This document shows positions 26,872-35,531 of a stretch of DNA of 64,000 nucleotides, piece after piece. The stretch is from Bacteroidales bacterium. GTDB lineage: Bacteria; Bacteroidota; Bacteroidia; Bacteroidales; F082. Location of the stretch: positions 1-64,000 of the forward strand of contig JAKSNA010000008.1 of NCBI GenBank assembly GCA_024400295.1. The letters are read 5' to 3'. Position 1 is the first letter of the stretch. Each line of letters begins with the position of its first letter. The notes below the pieces were generated by a model. That model had not been told where the DNA came from. It made no database searches and saw nothing but the letters and a program-made list of their open reading frames with translations. Position numbers and translations under genes: made by a program.

Positions 26872-27079
26872 AATGATTGTTTTGTTAATCACCTATTGAA
26901 ATTACAATTCCAAATACTAAATACTCGTATTTATTCAATGTATGAAATAATTCTTATCTTTTCCTTTTTTTGTTTGTAACCATCCAAAAACCAAAACACT
27001 ATCTTTTTTTTCTCTATGTAGACCAAGAGAGGTTGACGAGATGTTGTTTTATTCATTTTGATTGTCTTTTTATTGCGTA

Positions 27080-27904
27080 CTATTCAATCATCACCTCCCA
27101 AAATCCTCCTTTGTCAGGACCTACTCGGTTGAGGTATTTGCCACGCATTGCTGTGATGTTGGCACTGATGGATTTTACGCTAATTCCTACAGCCTCGGCC
27201 ATTTCTTGCTTTGTGATATATGGATTGGCTAGCACCAAACGGAGAATCTGCAATTTGTTTTCTGTCAACTTTTCGCCAAGATTGTTTGCTTTTTCTGTCA
27301 CCTTTTCTATCACCCTAACGTGATTTTCTATCACCTTTTCCTCGTTTTCTATCACCTTTTCTTCGTTTTCTATCACCTTTTCTTCGTTTTCCATGACTTC
27401 AGACACCTTTTCAGACACCTTTTCTATCAACTTTTCGTTGTTTTCTGTCAACCCAACCTCATTCTTGCGAACAGTAACCTTTAATATGAAAGCGTCAAGA
27501 TGAACCTTTGGCTCGGGAGTATGGTTGACATTGAGTTCACGATAGATACGATCCATACCCTCACCAAACTCCTTGACATACTTGTATGCCTTGAGGTATT
27601 GGGCTATCTTGGGATTACGAGAGAAATGGGTATGACGGATATTGTCGGGACGCACAAGCCCAGGGAGATCACCCGGTGTCTCAAAGACAATACGGTCATC
27701 GAACATCATGAGTCGTTTCTCGTTTCCATCAACACCTTCTATTCGGCGAGTTTTGTCGGACACACCGATAGCAATCGTGCCTCCATCAGCATTTGCCATT
27801 GCCACAATAGGGACGGCCAACGCCTTTGGCTCTATCTGCACACTCTTACAGTCGAACGTTTGTCCTTCTTTCCGTGTTATTATGTCTTCTATCGTTAGCG
27901 TCAT
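27080..27904 (-). CDS. AlbA_2-type regulator with large internal deletion
   Basis: The 274-residue product begins as an AlbA_2 domain (EGQTFDCKSVQIEP, IVAMANADGGTIAIGVSDKT) but jumps after about residue 60 (RRIEGVDGNEKRL) straight to the late part of the GHKL module (MMFDDRIVFETPGDLPGLV, RNPKIAQYL, KEFGEGMDRIY). About 200 residues of the usual middle are gone while the frame is kept. After that come Glu/Lys/Val-rich heptads (EEKVIEN repeated), then a winged helix (KLQILRLVLANPYITKQEMA) ending GPDKGGFWEVMIE, the same ending as the gene at 19046. It may still bind DNA, or be a decayed copy. The missing ATP-lid residues make catalysis unlikely. Confidence 0.65.
   Translation of the reverse strand: MTLTIEDIITRKEGQTFDCKSVQIEPKALAVPIVAMANADGGTIAIGVSDKTRRIEGVDGNEKRLMMFDDRIVFETPGDLPGLVRPDNIRHTHFSRNPKIAQYLKAYKYVKEFGEGMDRIYRELNVNHTPEPKVHLDAFILKVTVRKNEVGLTENNEKLIEKVSEKVSEVMENEEKVIENEEKVIENEEKVIENHVRVIEKVTEKANNLGEKLTENKLQILRLVLANPYITKQEMAEAVGISVKSISANITAMRGKYLNRVGPDKGGFWEVMIE
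27323..27385 (-). repeat. 21-bp in-frame tandem repeat encoding a coiled-coil heptad
   Basis: Three copies of a 21-bp unit (GTTTTCTATCACCTTTTCTT plus C on the plus strand; the second and third are identical) encode EEKVIEN three times. Related degenerate units lie on either side. Copy-number change would lengthen the coiled coil without a frameshift. Confidence 0.9.
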
Positions 27905-27939
27905 ATTGCTGTTTTACTTGTTTCTTTATCTCAAAATCT

Positions 27940-28374
27940 TCAACCCTCCCGCCACTCAGCGAAGCTGTCTCTTGTCTCCTGCAACCTGACACTGTATAAC
28001 TCAACGTTTTGCGGCAACTTCACTTTTATCCTTTCAGCGAAATCAGCCAGCATGTTCTCCGTCGTCGGCTGATAAGCAACGCAAACGATCTTGTCGAAAT
28101 TCCGCTTCGCGCTCTCAACGAAATCTTCCGGCATGTTTGTCCCGATGATGAAGGAATGGTCGAGACGCTCTACGACTTCCTCATTAACAATCCGCTTAAG
28201 GTCGTGAAAATCAATCACCATCCCGTTCTTCGGATTCCCCGGCTCATCAATCGGCAGGCCTTTTACAGTGACTTGAAGCTCATACGAATGACCGTGGATG
28301 TTACGGCATTTGCCGTCGTAACCGACCAAGGCGTGCGCCGCCTCGAAGTGAAATATTTTCGTCAGATAGAACAT
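27940..28374 (-). CDS. queD: 6-carboxy-5,6,7,8-tetrahydropterin synthase (QueD/PTPS family)
   Basis: This enzyme of the queuosine/7-deazaguanine pathway converts dihydroneopterin triphosphate to 6-carboxytetrahydropterin. The zinc site is complete: His14 (FHFEAAHAL) and His27/His29 (CRNIHGHSYEL), with the catalytic Cys23 just before. The C-terminal RLQETRDSFAEW holds the pterin-binding Glu. At 144 residues it is normal for QueD. No other queuosine gene (queC, queE, queF) is in the window. It marks the return to ordinary chromosome after the accessory island. Confidence 0.92.
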   Translation of the reverse strand: MFYLTKIFHFEAAHALVGYDGKCRNIHGHSYELQVTVKGLPIDEPGNPKNGMVIDFHDLKRIVNEEVVERLDHSFIIGTNMPEDFVESAKRNFDKIVCVAYQPTTENMLADFAERIKVKLPQNVELYSVRLQETRDSFAEWREG

Positions 28375-28407
28375 CTTTTTAGTGTTAAGTGTGGAGAGTG
28401 GAGTTTT

Positions 28408-29451
28408 TTAGTTTATTACTATTTTCTTTAAGGCTGACTTTCCGTTTTCAGAGATGACATTTAGGAAATAGATTCCGTCGTTGAAGCCGCTGACATCTAT
28501 CGTTGAGGTCTCGTCAACAGCATCAAATATCATAACTAATTGACCGACAGCGTTATACATATAAACCGCATCAAGATTTTCTCCGCTGACGTTTATCGTC
28601 GATGTTGCCGGATTCGGCCACACGTTGACGCTCATCGTCACGTAGTCTTCACCGACACTCCACGTCGCATCCCAGATCATCTCGGCGTAATCCATGTTGT
28701 CGATGAACGGGTTACGGTTTCCCTGAATGCTGTAAGCCGCGTTGTTCCTGTCGATTTCCTTTTGGTCAACGGGGTCGTCGCGATGCCAGCGCAGAAGCAT
28801 GTCCATCGCCCAGTCTTTTATCACCGACTTGTTTGTCATGTCCGACGTTTTCCAGCTGCCGTCCTCCTGATAATACCTGACACTCACATACATGAGCGTA
28901 CGGGCGATGTCGCCTTTGTACTCGTCGATTGGCTCAAAGACAGTCCCGCTGAAGCCCGATGTCTTGCAACTGCCTAATTTAGAGCCGTTTTCAGAGGTCC
29001 AGCTTGCGTTTTTCACCTCGCCGAAAGCGTAGTTGCTGCGTTTGCCGTTCACATAGCCGTCGGTCGGGATGACATGCAGGATGTCTGTTTTATGATAGCT
29101 GTCATCGTTGGTCCACGACTGCGCCCAGAGATGCTCGCGGTTGTAGCAGTCGCCCTCGCCGCTGTAGTTTCCGCAGTTCTCGCCGAAGTCATACTGGTAA
29201 GGCGGATTACCGCCCGGCACATCCGAATAAATGTCCCAGACCTTGCCGTTCGGCTTCATGTCGGTCTGCCTGTATGCATTCAGCAACTCCTTGTAACTCA
29301 CGTGATTATCATTCTTGATGATGTTGTGAAGTGCCGTTTTCAATGCGCTTCCCGTCTTGCCTTCAGCGGAATTATAATAGCCCGCAGGTTGTGCCTCAAG
29401 CGCGAAAACACATAAAACCAACGATATAAAAAAAAATATCTTTTTCATCAC
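28408..29451 (-). CDS. Secreted endonuclease I with type IX secretion sorting domain
   Basis: A signal peptide (MMKKIFFFISLVLCVFALEAQ) leads into an Endonuclease_1 domain, the EndA/NucM type, which degrades DNA non-specifically outside the cell. Residues about 25-255 include CYNREHLWAQSW with the catalytic-region His and Asn, and HVIPTDGYVNGKRSNYAFG. The last 75 residues form a type A T9SS sorting domain (VNVWPNPATSTINVSGENL, YNAVGQLV, DGIYFLNVISENGKSALKKI). The mature enzyme is therefore predicted to cross the outer membrane by the type IX system, for nutrient DNA use or biofilm remodelling. Met1 or Met2 could be the start. Confidence 0.92.
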   Translation of the reverse strand: MMKKIFFFISLVLCVFALEAQPAGYYNSAEGKTGSALKTALHNIIKNDNHVSYKELLNAYRQTDMKPNGKVWDIYSDVPGGNPPYQYDFGENCGNYSGEGDCYNREHLWAQSWTNDDSYHKTDILHVIPTDGYVNGKRSNYAFGEVKNASWTSENGSKLGSCKTSGFSGTVFEPIDEYKGDIARTLMYVSVRYYQEDGSWKTSDMTNKSVIKDWAMDMLLRWHRDDPVDQKEIDRNNAAYSIQGNRNPFIDNMDYAEMIWDATWSVGEDYVTMSVNVWPNPATSTINVSGENLDAVYMYNAVGQLVMIFDAVDETSTIDVSGFNDGIYFLNVISENGKSALKKIVIN

Positions 29452-29471
29452 AAATGAATATTATTTTCAAT

Positions 29472-30017
29472 TTAAAATAACGCCACGATTCCGACTGCCA
29501 AAATTGCCAAGGCAGCCAAAACATTTCCCAAACTGTTGATTAACAGCTTGATTTGCGAGAATTTCGTTCCGATTCCAATCAATCCCCAGATGACTCCGCA
29601 GCCGAAGATGTGCACTGGTGTCATGTCACCAAGCAAAGGCAGAAACGCTTCATTTGACATCAGTCCGGCGATGAAAGGGTTGATTCCCAATGCGATGGCG
29701 AGAATCAGAAGATGTTTTTTCCTGTCGATTAAAAAAAGGTTCTTACCGCTTTTGATTTTCAGCGTGTCGGTGATTGTCCTGAAGGCAATCATGAAACACA
29801 AAACGAGCACCACTATTTTTGCAATGCTGTCGAATTTCGGCATGAAAGTGCCGCCAAGCAGTCCGCCGAGGAAATAGAAAAGAGCTTGTCCGAATGCCAA
29901 AGTGCACACGAACAAGAGGTTACGTCCCCAGCTGTTTTTCGCCTCCACGTTGAAGGCGGTCGAAGCCGTCTCGACGCAGAAAGTGAGGGCGATGATGAAC
30001 GTCAAGCTTAATGCCAT
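29472..30017 (-). CDS. Six-helix membrane protein, possibly MntP-like
   Basis: The 181-residue, strongly hydrophobic protein shows two roughly similar halves of three helices each (starting LTFIIALTFCVETASTAF and HLLILAIALGINPFIAGL). That resembles the MntP/DUF204 manganese-exporter layout, where each half begins with a conserved Asp-containing helix. Here the expected aspartates are replaced (Glu in the first half, Asn in the second), so I do not assert manganese transport. It lies 20 bp from the endonuclease gene, on the same strand. Confidence 0.5.
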   Translation of the reverse strand: MALSLTFIIALTFCVETASTAFNVEAKNSWGRNLLFVCTLAFGQALFYFLGGLLGGTFMPKFDSIAKIVVLVLCFMIAFRTITDTLKIKSGKNLFLIDRKKHLLILAIALGINPFIAGLMSNEAFLPLLGDMTPVHIFGCGVIWGLIGIGTKFSQIKLLINSLGNVLAALAILAVGIVALF

Positions 30018-30027
30018 ATTTTTTGGG

Positions 30028-30098
30028 TTAAGAGAGTAGAGAGTAGAGTTAAGAGAAAACTTTACGGCTCTCTTAACTCCACTCTCTCATCTCTACTC
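30028..30098. repeat. Inverted copies of the CTCTCTTAACTC element between tnaA and the membrane protein gene
   Basis: GAGAGTAGAGTTAAGAG (about 30039-30055) is mirrored by CTCTTAACTCCACTCTC (from 30070) with one mismatch, across a 14-base loop. The right arm continues as CATCTCTACTC. Related CTCTCTTAACTC words lie at 33098-33126, 37595 and 44640. With no T run it may be a processing hairpin or a dispersed repeat. Confidence 0.7.
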
Positions 30099-30099
30099 T

Positions 30100-31476
30100 T
30101 TATTTGATTCTTTCAAGCTGCACTGTGAAGTGGCGCATGAGTTCGGCCTCCCAGGTGATGCGGACGCCGTGGTTGATGGTGTCGCGGCGTTCATAGACGT
30201 TCTTCAGAGCTGCTGCGATGACGTCCATGTGGTTGTTTGTATAGACGCGGCGCGGGATGCAGAGGCGCACGAAGTCGAGGCCGCCGAAACGGTTCTCGCG
30301 TGTGACCGGGTCGCGGTCGGCGAGCATGTAGCCGATTTCGCAGGCGCGGATGCCGGCTTCGAGATAAAGCTCGCATGTCAGCGTCTGGGCCGGGAACTCT
30401 TCCTTAGGCACGTTGACCAAAATCTTGTCGGCATCGACGAAGATGGCGTGACCGCCGGCAGGACGCTGGTAAGGAATGCCGTATTCATCGAGTTTGTCGG
30501 CGAGGTATTTCACCTGTTTGATACGTGTCTCGACCATGTCGAACTCGCAGTTTTCCTTCAGACCCACTGCCAGCGCGTCCATGTCACGGCCGTTCATGCC
30601 GCCGTATGTGAGGAAGCCCTCAAACGGGATGCAGAACAGCTTGGCGCCTTCGTACCATTCTTTCTTGTTGGTGGCGATGAAACCGCCCATGTTGACGAGA
30701 CCGTCCTTCTTCGCGCTCATCGTCATGCTGTCGGCGTAGCTGAACATCTCCTTCGCAATCTCGGCGATGGTCTTGTCGGCATAGCCTTCTTCGCGCGTCT
30801 TGATGAAATAGGCGTTCTCGACGAAACGTGCGCTGTCCATGTTGACCGGCACGCCGTATTTGTGGCAGAGCTCGCAGGTCTCGCGGATGTTCTTCATGCT
30901 GACCGGCTGGCCGCCGACTGTGTTGTTGGTGACGGTGAGGACCATGAACGGCACGTTGCCTTTGTTCTCTTTCAACACCTTCTCAAGGAGTTCGAGGCTG
31001 ACGTTGCCTTTGAATGGCAGTTCGAGCTGTGTGTCTTTCGCCTCCGGGATTGTGACGTCGATGGCGAATGCCTTACGGCTCTCGATGTGACCTTTTGTTG
31101 TGTCGAAGTGGGCGTTGCCCGGGACGACCATACCCGGTTTCACGAGGTAAGAGAACAGCACGTTCTCGGCAGCGCGGCCCTGGTGGGTCGGGATGACGTA
31201 GTTGAAACCTGTGATCTCGGTGATGGTGTCTTTCATGTGGTAGAAGCTGCGGGCGCCGCCGTAGCTCTCGTCGCCCATCATCATCGCCGACCACTGACGG
31301 TCGCTCATCGCGCCCGTGCCAGAGTCTGTCAGCAAGTCGATGTAAACGTGGTCAGACTTGAGCATGAACACATTGTTGTGAGCCTCTTCCAACCATTTCG
31401 CGCGTTCTTCGCGTGTGCTTTTCTTGATGGGTTCAACCATCTTGATCTTCCATGATTCTGCAAATGGTAATTCCAT
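30100..31476 (-). CDS. tnaA: Tryptophanase (L-tryptophan indole-lyase)
   Basis: This PLP enzyme splits tryptophan to indole, pyruvate and ammonia. The 458 residues align with beta-eliminating lyases throughout: YIDLLTDSGTGAMSDRQW, FNYVIPTHQGRAAEN, SARFVENAYFIK, and the PLP lysine in MTMSAKKDGLVNMGG (about 254). Two positions separate it from tyrosine phenol-lyase. HFDTTKGH has Asp where TPL has Thr124, and IRACEIG has Ile where TPL has its phenol-contacting Arg381; both match tryptophanase. The promoter lies about 75 nt upstream. The leader has no ATG, so there is no TnaC-type regulatory peptide as in E. coli. Confidence 0.93.
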   Translation of the reverse strand: MELPFAESWKIKMVEPIKKSTREERAKWLEEAHNNVFMLKSDHVYIDLLTDSGTGAMSDRQWSAMMMGDESYGGARSFYHMKDTITEITGFNYVIPTHQGRAAENVLFSYLVKPGMVVPGNAHFDTTKGHIESRKAFAIDVTIPEAKDTQLELPFKGNVSLELLEKVLKENKGNVPFMVLTVTNNTVGGQPVSMKNIRETCELCHKYGVPVNMDSARFVENAYFIKTREEGYADKTIAEIAKEMFSYADSMTMSAKKDGLVNMGGFIATNKKEWYEGAKLFCIPFEGFLTYGGMNGRDMDALAVGLKENCEFDMVETRIKQVKYLADKLDEYGIPYQRPAGGHAIFVDADKILVNVPKEEFPAQTLTCELYLEAGIRACEIGYMLADRDPVTRENRFGGLDFVRLCIPRRVYTNNHMDVIAAALKNVYERRDTINHGVRITWEAELMRHFTVQLERIK

Positions 31477-31551
31477 GATACTATATTTTTTAAGTTGTGT
31501 TTGATTTTGAATTTTAAGCTTTTAAATATTCTAATAAATTTAAAAAACGTG

Positions 31552-31559
31552 CAAAATTA
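31552..31559 (-). promoter_or_regulatory. -7 promoter element of tnaA
   Basis: The minus strand reads TAATTTTG followed by C. The leader to the tnaA ATG is about 70 nt. Confidence 0.6.
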
Positions 31560-31587
31560 CGAAACATTTTTGAATAAAAAAACAAAA

Positions 31588-32223
31588 TCACGATTTAGTT
31601 TCCATTTGGAAATATTTGTCGAAATAAGCCCGCAGCCGCGTCTTGTCTTTCGCCATCTCACGCAGTTCCTGAAGACGGACGGCGTTTTTCGACTCCGGGA
31701 TCCACAGTTTGAGGTAGCCGCCTTCGAGATATTTCTCTTTCAGATGATCGCAGACACGTTGATAATGTTGCTCTTCGGTGTAATCAGGGAAATGTTTCAG
31801 ACTGTATTGGACAGTTCGTTGTATGACAATATCTGTGTCGATGATTCTGTCGGCCTCGGCCACGATTTTGCCGTAGATGGTGCGCGGCTCGTGGTCGGAG
31901 GAGGCGCGGTGGTCTTCGGCGGCGTCGCGCATTATTTGAAGCTGCCCGTCGGTGAACCACCGCCTCAGATTTTCATCCGCCATGATGATTTTCCCGGAGT
32001 CAATGTGATGATTGTCACGGCCGTTTACAAGCCCGGTGTCGTGATACGCAGCGATGGCGTAAACCATGTTGAGGTCAGTCTCGGGATAATTTTTCGCGAT
32101 ATTCAGGCTTTCATCAATGACCGTCGTGACGTGGTCGAGGCGGTGAGCCTTGTCGAAATTCTCATAGCGAGGCAGAATCTCCTTTTCGATATAAGATTTC
32201 AGAGACGAATTTACAGAGTCCAT
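31588..32223 (-). CDS. HD-domain phosphohydrolase
   Basis: The 211-residue protein has the HD superfamily metal ligands in order: His in KAHRLDHV (about 26-31), His-Asp in AAYHDTGL (about 60), HHIDSGK, EDHRASS, and a final Asp in EADRIID (about 123). HD enzymes hydrolyse nucleotides, cyclic nucleotides or related phosphoesters; the substrate cannot be named. It stands alone with its own promoter, downstream of which tnaA is separately transcribed. Confidence 0.83.
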   Translation of the reverse strand: MDSVNSSLKSYIEKEILPRYENFDKAHRLDHVTTVIDESLNIAKNYPETDLNMVYAIAAYHDTGLVNGRDNHHIDSGKIIMADENLRRWFTDGQLQIMRDAAEDHRASSDHEPRTIYGKIVAEADRIIDTDIVIQRTVQYSLKHFPDYTEEQHYQRVCDHLKEKYLEGGYLKLWIPESKNAVRLQELREMAKDKTRLRAYFDKYFQMETKS

Positions 32224-32240
32224 TTTTCAAAATTTGATCG

Positions 32241-32248
32241 CAAAAGTA
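32241..32248 (-). promoter_or_regulatory. -7 promoter element of the HD hydrolase gene
   Basis: The minus strand reads TACTTTTG followed by C, about 18 nt before the start codon. Confidence 0.6.
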
Positions 32249-32342
32249 AAAATAAAAGCGCAAACAATATCAGTTAAATAAAATTTTCTCAGACGAACCA
32301 TTAAAAATCGGCGTATAAGTCAATTATTTTAATTAACTCATT

Positions 32343-32963
32343 TTAAAACTCTTCCGGCAGCAGCAGCGAGTCGGGCGCACCTTGTTCAATCAGTGTCTTG
32401 TTGTATCTCTTTCGGTTACGGAGTATTTTGCGTTTCAACCTTTCGTTTTTGTTAAAATGTTTGTAAATCAACGAGACGGGATTGATGACTGACGCCGGCG
32501 GCTGCTTGACTGGCTTCCTGTTCAAAATTCTCGGGTCAACGGTTTTTGTTACATGAGGTATGGCAAAAGGTTGTTTTATCGGCATTTTCGCTATGATTTC
32601 ATTGATGGCCGCCCTGTCCAAATACGGGTAAACATCAACTTCATCAAGAACGACAACAGCTCTTTTTATTTTGATTATCAATTCTTTATCAAATACACTA
32701 TCACGATCAATAATGAAATCACCGTTTTCAAAACCGACGCAGCTCACCCACAAAGTGTCAATTTTCTTCAACATCAGCGAGAAGATTCCGTCGGCGTCCG
32801 CGATTACGCCGTAAAGCGATGTCTTGCTGATTATGTGAGCGTTGGGAACCGGTTGCAGACTGTCTTCAGAAACGATTCTGCCTTTCACCAAAGAAAAATC
32901 ACCCTGCCCGCGCATACAAATCACACAGAAAAACAATATTGCAAAAAAGGCAGTTCTTTTCAT
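32343..32963 (-). CDS. Secreted protein with carboxypeptidase-like regulatory (CarboxypepD_reg) domain
   Basis: A signal peptide (MKRTAFFAILFFCVICMRGQ) precedes a beta-sandwich of the kind found at the start of TonB-dependent receptors: LVKGRIVSEDSLQPVPNAHI, GVIADADGIFSL, DTLWVSCVGF. The rest (about 120-206) is basic and unrecognised, with no barrel, so this is a free-standing periplasmic or surface version. Such proteins are frequent in Bacteroidales, with unknown roles. It is transcribed towards the HD hydrolase gene with a gap of about 120 bp. Confidence 0.72.
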   Translation of the reverse strand: MKRTAFFAILFFCVICMRGQGDFSLVKGRIVSEDSLQPVPNAHIISKTSLYGVIADADGIFSLMLKKIDTLWVSCVGFENGDFIIDRDSVFDKELIIKIKRAVVVLDEVDVYPYLDRAAINEIIAKMPIKQPFAIPHVTKTVDPRILNRKPVKQPPASVINPVSLIYKHFNKNERLKRKILRNRKRYNKTLIEQGAPDSLLLPEEF

Positions 32964-33025
32964 TATTTTGCTCGTTAATAAGAACTTAACGGATGAATTT
33001 CGTTTTTATTATCTTGAAAAACAGT

Positions 33026-33086
33026 CAAAAACTGCACATTTTTCAGTGCAATATTTTATTAAAACTGCACATTTTTCAGTGCAGTT
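33026..33086. repeat. Two direct copies of a TGCAC-loop-GTGCA hairpin
   Basis: AAAACTGCACATTTTTCAGT followed by GCA occurs at 33029-33050 and again from 33061. Each copy can fold as TGCAC/GTGCA with a TTTTTCA-type loop. They lie between the end of the permease gene at 33122 and the start of the CarboxypepD_reg gene. They may terminate the former, but tandem duplication is unusual for a terminator. Confidence 0.7.
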
Positions 33087-33121
33087 TTGAAAGAATTCTC
33101 TTAACCCTTCTATTTTCTCTC

Positions 33122-35515
33122 TTAACTATCCTTCAACGCCTCCACCGGATTGGCATTCGCCGATTTCCAACATCTTATCAACACTATTGAAATGGTGATA
33201 ATCAACACGATAGCCAAAGAAAGCACGAAGACCCACCAACACATCGGAGTGCGGTAAGCGAACTTTTCGAGCCATCTGTCGATGATGAAATACGAGACCG
33301 ATGCAGCGATGACAAAACTCACCGACACGATTTTCACGAACTGACTGCTGAAGATGCCGAGGATCTCGCGGACCGTCGCACCGTTCACCCTGCGAAGCGC
33401 GATCTCCTTCCTACGATATTGAGTCTCAAAGAGAACCAAGCCGAAAACGCCCATCAGCGAGATGATGATTGACACCACCGAAAACGTGGTAATCAGCGCC
33501 GCGAACTTCCTGTCGTAATCGTATATCCGCGCAAGCTCCTCATCGAAAAAATCGAAGCCTAAGTCGCCGCGATTCTTCTCCGGAACGTACTTCACGACCT
33601 CGTCTTTTATGAAATCGATGACGGCTTCGACATCCGCATCCGGCGTTACTCTGACATAAAGATTACCGAGCGACTTCCACGAATCCGGCCCGAAGACGTA
33701 AAACGCAAACGGTTCATTATCATATTGTAACGGCTTGAAATTAAAGTCTTTACAAAAACCGACAATCTTTGTCTCTTTGTTATGACCGACAATCTTGTCC
33801 TCCAAAGTAAGCCCGAATTTATTTTTCGCAACCTCATTGAAAATAAACGTGCCGAGACTGTCGTTTTCAGCCACTTTCGAGAAATCTTCACCTTCAACGA
33901 TGTCTATTCCCATGAATTTCAGGAAATTATACGAAACAGGATAACAGCTGAAATGGATTTCCTCGTTATTGAAATCACGCCCCCAGCCCATACGTCCGGC
34001 CGAGACCATCTGTCCGCTCGCGTATGCGACATCCACAATCTGCGGGTTTTTCTTCAGCTCCGACGCGAACGCCTCCCTGTCGGAGAAATAATAGCCGATT
34101 TTCGACGGCACCACGCCGGTCAGCAACATCTCCTTGTTGAAACCCATATCGTGCCTTAACATGTAATCGTGCTGAAGTTTGATAAACAACGAACTGATTA
34201 TCAAAGCAATGGAAACGGCAAACTGCACACCGATGAGCATTGTGCGAAGTCTCTTGCCTGCCTTTGAGGAAACGAAGCTGCCCTTCGCGGCGACAGCCAG
34301 CGGAAACGATGTGATGTAATTCGCCGGATAGATGTTTGCGACCACAGCGAAAGCCAACCCGACAGCACATATTGCAAGGAAAATATCGTAATTGCTTGAA
34401 AGTGATATTGTTGGCGATACAAAACTCGCTATAAACGATGTCTCAACCGACCCGATGACCGGCAACGAAGCCACAAGCGCAATCACCACAAGACCGACGG
34501 CCTCAAAGAGGAAACTCATCTTCATCTGGGTCTTCGTGCATCCGTAAACACGGTAGGTGTTCACGCCGCGCAACCGCTGCGGCACCATCGCCATGAAGAA
34601 ATTCACGAAGTTGATAAACGCTATCACTATGATTAACAAAGCGATGGCAATAAGCATCCGTGTTGTGGCAAGATTGCCTTTGTTTCCGCTTCCGCTCTTT
34701 TCATCAAAATAAGTCTTGGTGACAGGGATAACACGCACCTTCTTGATTTTGTCAGCATAATATTGACTTTCGCCTGAATCTGACAGGTCTTCTCCGAAAT
34801 ATCCGGCAAGATTCGCACGGCAAATCCCGGCCACATACTCAAGGTCGTCGGTGTTGACTTTTGCCATGCCATGAAACGACCACTCTTTTCGGTCATCAAT
34901 CCAATCGTCACCAATTGAAACAACCGCATTCCACCAATTGAAATCACTGTTTTCAGGCATGTCGGGAATTATAGCTATAATGCTGTACACCATATCTTCA
35001 TCCCAATCAGCTGAAAAACAGACATTTCCGCCCACGTCACGGTTCAACCGCTTTGCCATAGTTTCGGTCAGCACGACGGTTTTCGGCTCATCAAATTTGG
35101 AAAGAGTGCCACGCACAGGCTCAATCCCCAATACTTCAAAGATTTCGGCACTTGCTCTTACAGTGCTCATCGGGCAGGTTTCAAAGCCATCGCCAACGCG
35201 TATTATCACCCCCTGCGGGCTACAAGTGAACGAGGTCAAAACGCAATGAGATTCCACGCCAGGATTGTCGCCGAATGCCGACTCAATCATCGGGCGCGAG
35301 ATAAAATTAGTGTAAGAGTCATCGGCATAAGGACTTGGCCATTCGAGAGTGACGATATGGTCGGCTTCCTTGAAGCTTTTGTTGAAGGTCAGCTCATAGC
35401 GCACCTGCACCATGATGACGTAAGCCGTGGCGAAGGCGACCGCCATCCCGACGACGTTGAGAACCGACGAGGCTGTGAAACGCTTGAGGAGACCAATGAA
35501 ATTTTTGAAAAACAT
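33122..35515 (-). CDS. FtsX/MacB-type ABC transporter permease (partner of the adjacent ATPase)
   Basis: The 797-residue permease has an N-terminal membrane helix (about 20-40), a large periplasmic MacB-like core (about 45-270), three more helices (about 285-440), a second periplasmic region, and three final helices. The QYRRKEIALRRVNGATV motif typical of FtsX precedes those final helices, and the protein ends ANANPVEALKDS. FtsX-type permeases do not pump across the inner membrane but drive periplasmic events such as lipoprotein or peptide extrusion through TolC. It is cotranscribed with the ATPase just upstream, separated by a repeat-rich gap. It is the most divergent of the four permeases in the window. 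Confidence 0.88.
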   Translation of the reverse strand: MFFKNFIGLLKRFTASSVLNVVGMAVAFATAYVIMVQVRYELTFNKSFKEADHIVTLEWPSPYADDSYTNFISRPMIESAFGDNPGVESHCVLTSFTCSPQGVIIRVGDGFETCPMSTVRASAEIFEVLGIEPVRGTLSKFDEPKTVVLTETMAKRLNRDVGGNVCFSADWDEDMVYSIIAIIPDMPENSDFNWWNAVVSIGDDWIDDRKEWSFHGMAKVNTDDLEYVAGICRANLAGYFGEDLSDSGESQYYADKIKKVRVIPVTKTYFDEKSGSGNKGNLATTRMLIAIALLIIVIAFINFVNFFMAMVPQRLRGVNTYRVYGCTKTQMKMSFLFEAVGLVVIALVASLPVIGSVETSFIASFVSPTISLSSNYDIFLAICAVGLAFAVVANIYPANYITSFPLAVAAKGSFVSSKAGKRLRTMLIGVQFAVSIALIISSLFIKLQHDYMLRHDMGFNKEMLLTGVVPSKIGYYFSDREAFASELKKNPQIVDVAYASGQMVSAGRMGWGRDFNNEEIHFSCYPVSYNFLKFMGIDIVEGEDFSKVAENDSLGTFIFNEVAKNKFGLTLEDKIVGHNKETKIVGFCKDFNFKPLQYDNEPFAFYVFGPDSWKSLGNLYVRVTPDADVEAVIDFIKDEVVKYVPEKNRGDLGFDFFDEELARIYDYDRKFAALITTFSVVSIIISLMGVFGLVLFETQYRRKEIALRRVNGATVREILGIFSSQFVKIVSVSFVIAASVSYFIIDRWLEKFAYRTPMCWWVFVLSLAIVLIITISIVLIRCWKSANANPVEALKDS

Positions 35516-35531
35516 AATTCAGAGTTTTTTT

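Noticed and set aside
30130..31455. Long plus-strand open frame (441 codons) opposite tnaA
   Set aside because: It is a mirror of the tnaA codon pattern, with low-complexity Val/Asp/His-rich content and no promoter or motif. tnaA is clearly the real gene.
30100..31476. Tyrosine phenol-lyase in place of tryptophanase
   Set aside because: The Thr124 and Arg381 equivalents of TPL are Asp and Ile here, as in tryptophanases.
31477..31550. TnaC-like leader peptide upstream of tnaA
   Set aside because: The leader contains no ATG and no Trp codon in a suitable short frame, so tryptophan attenuation of the E. coli kind is not supported.
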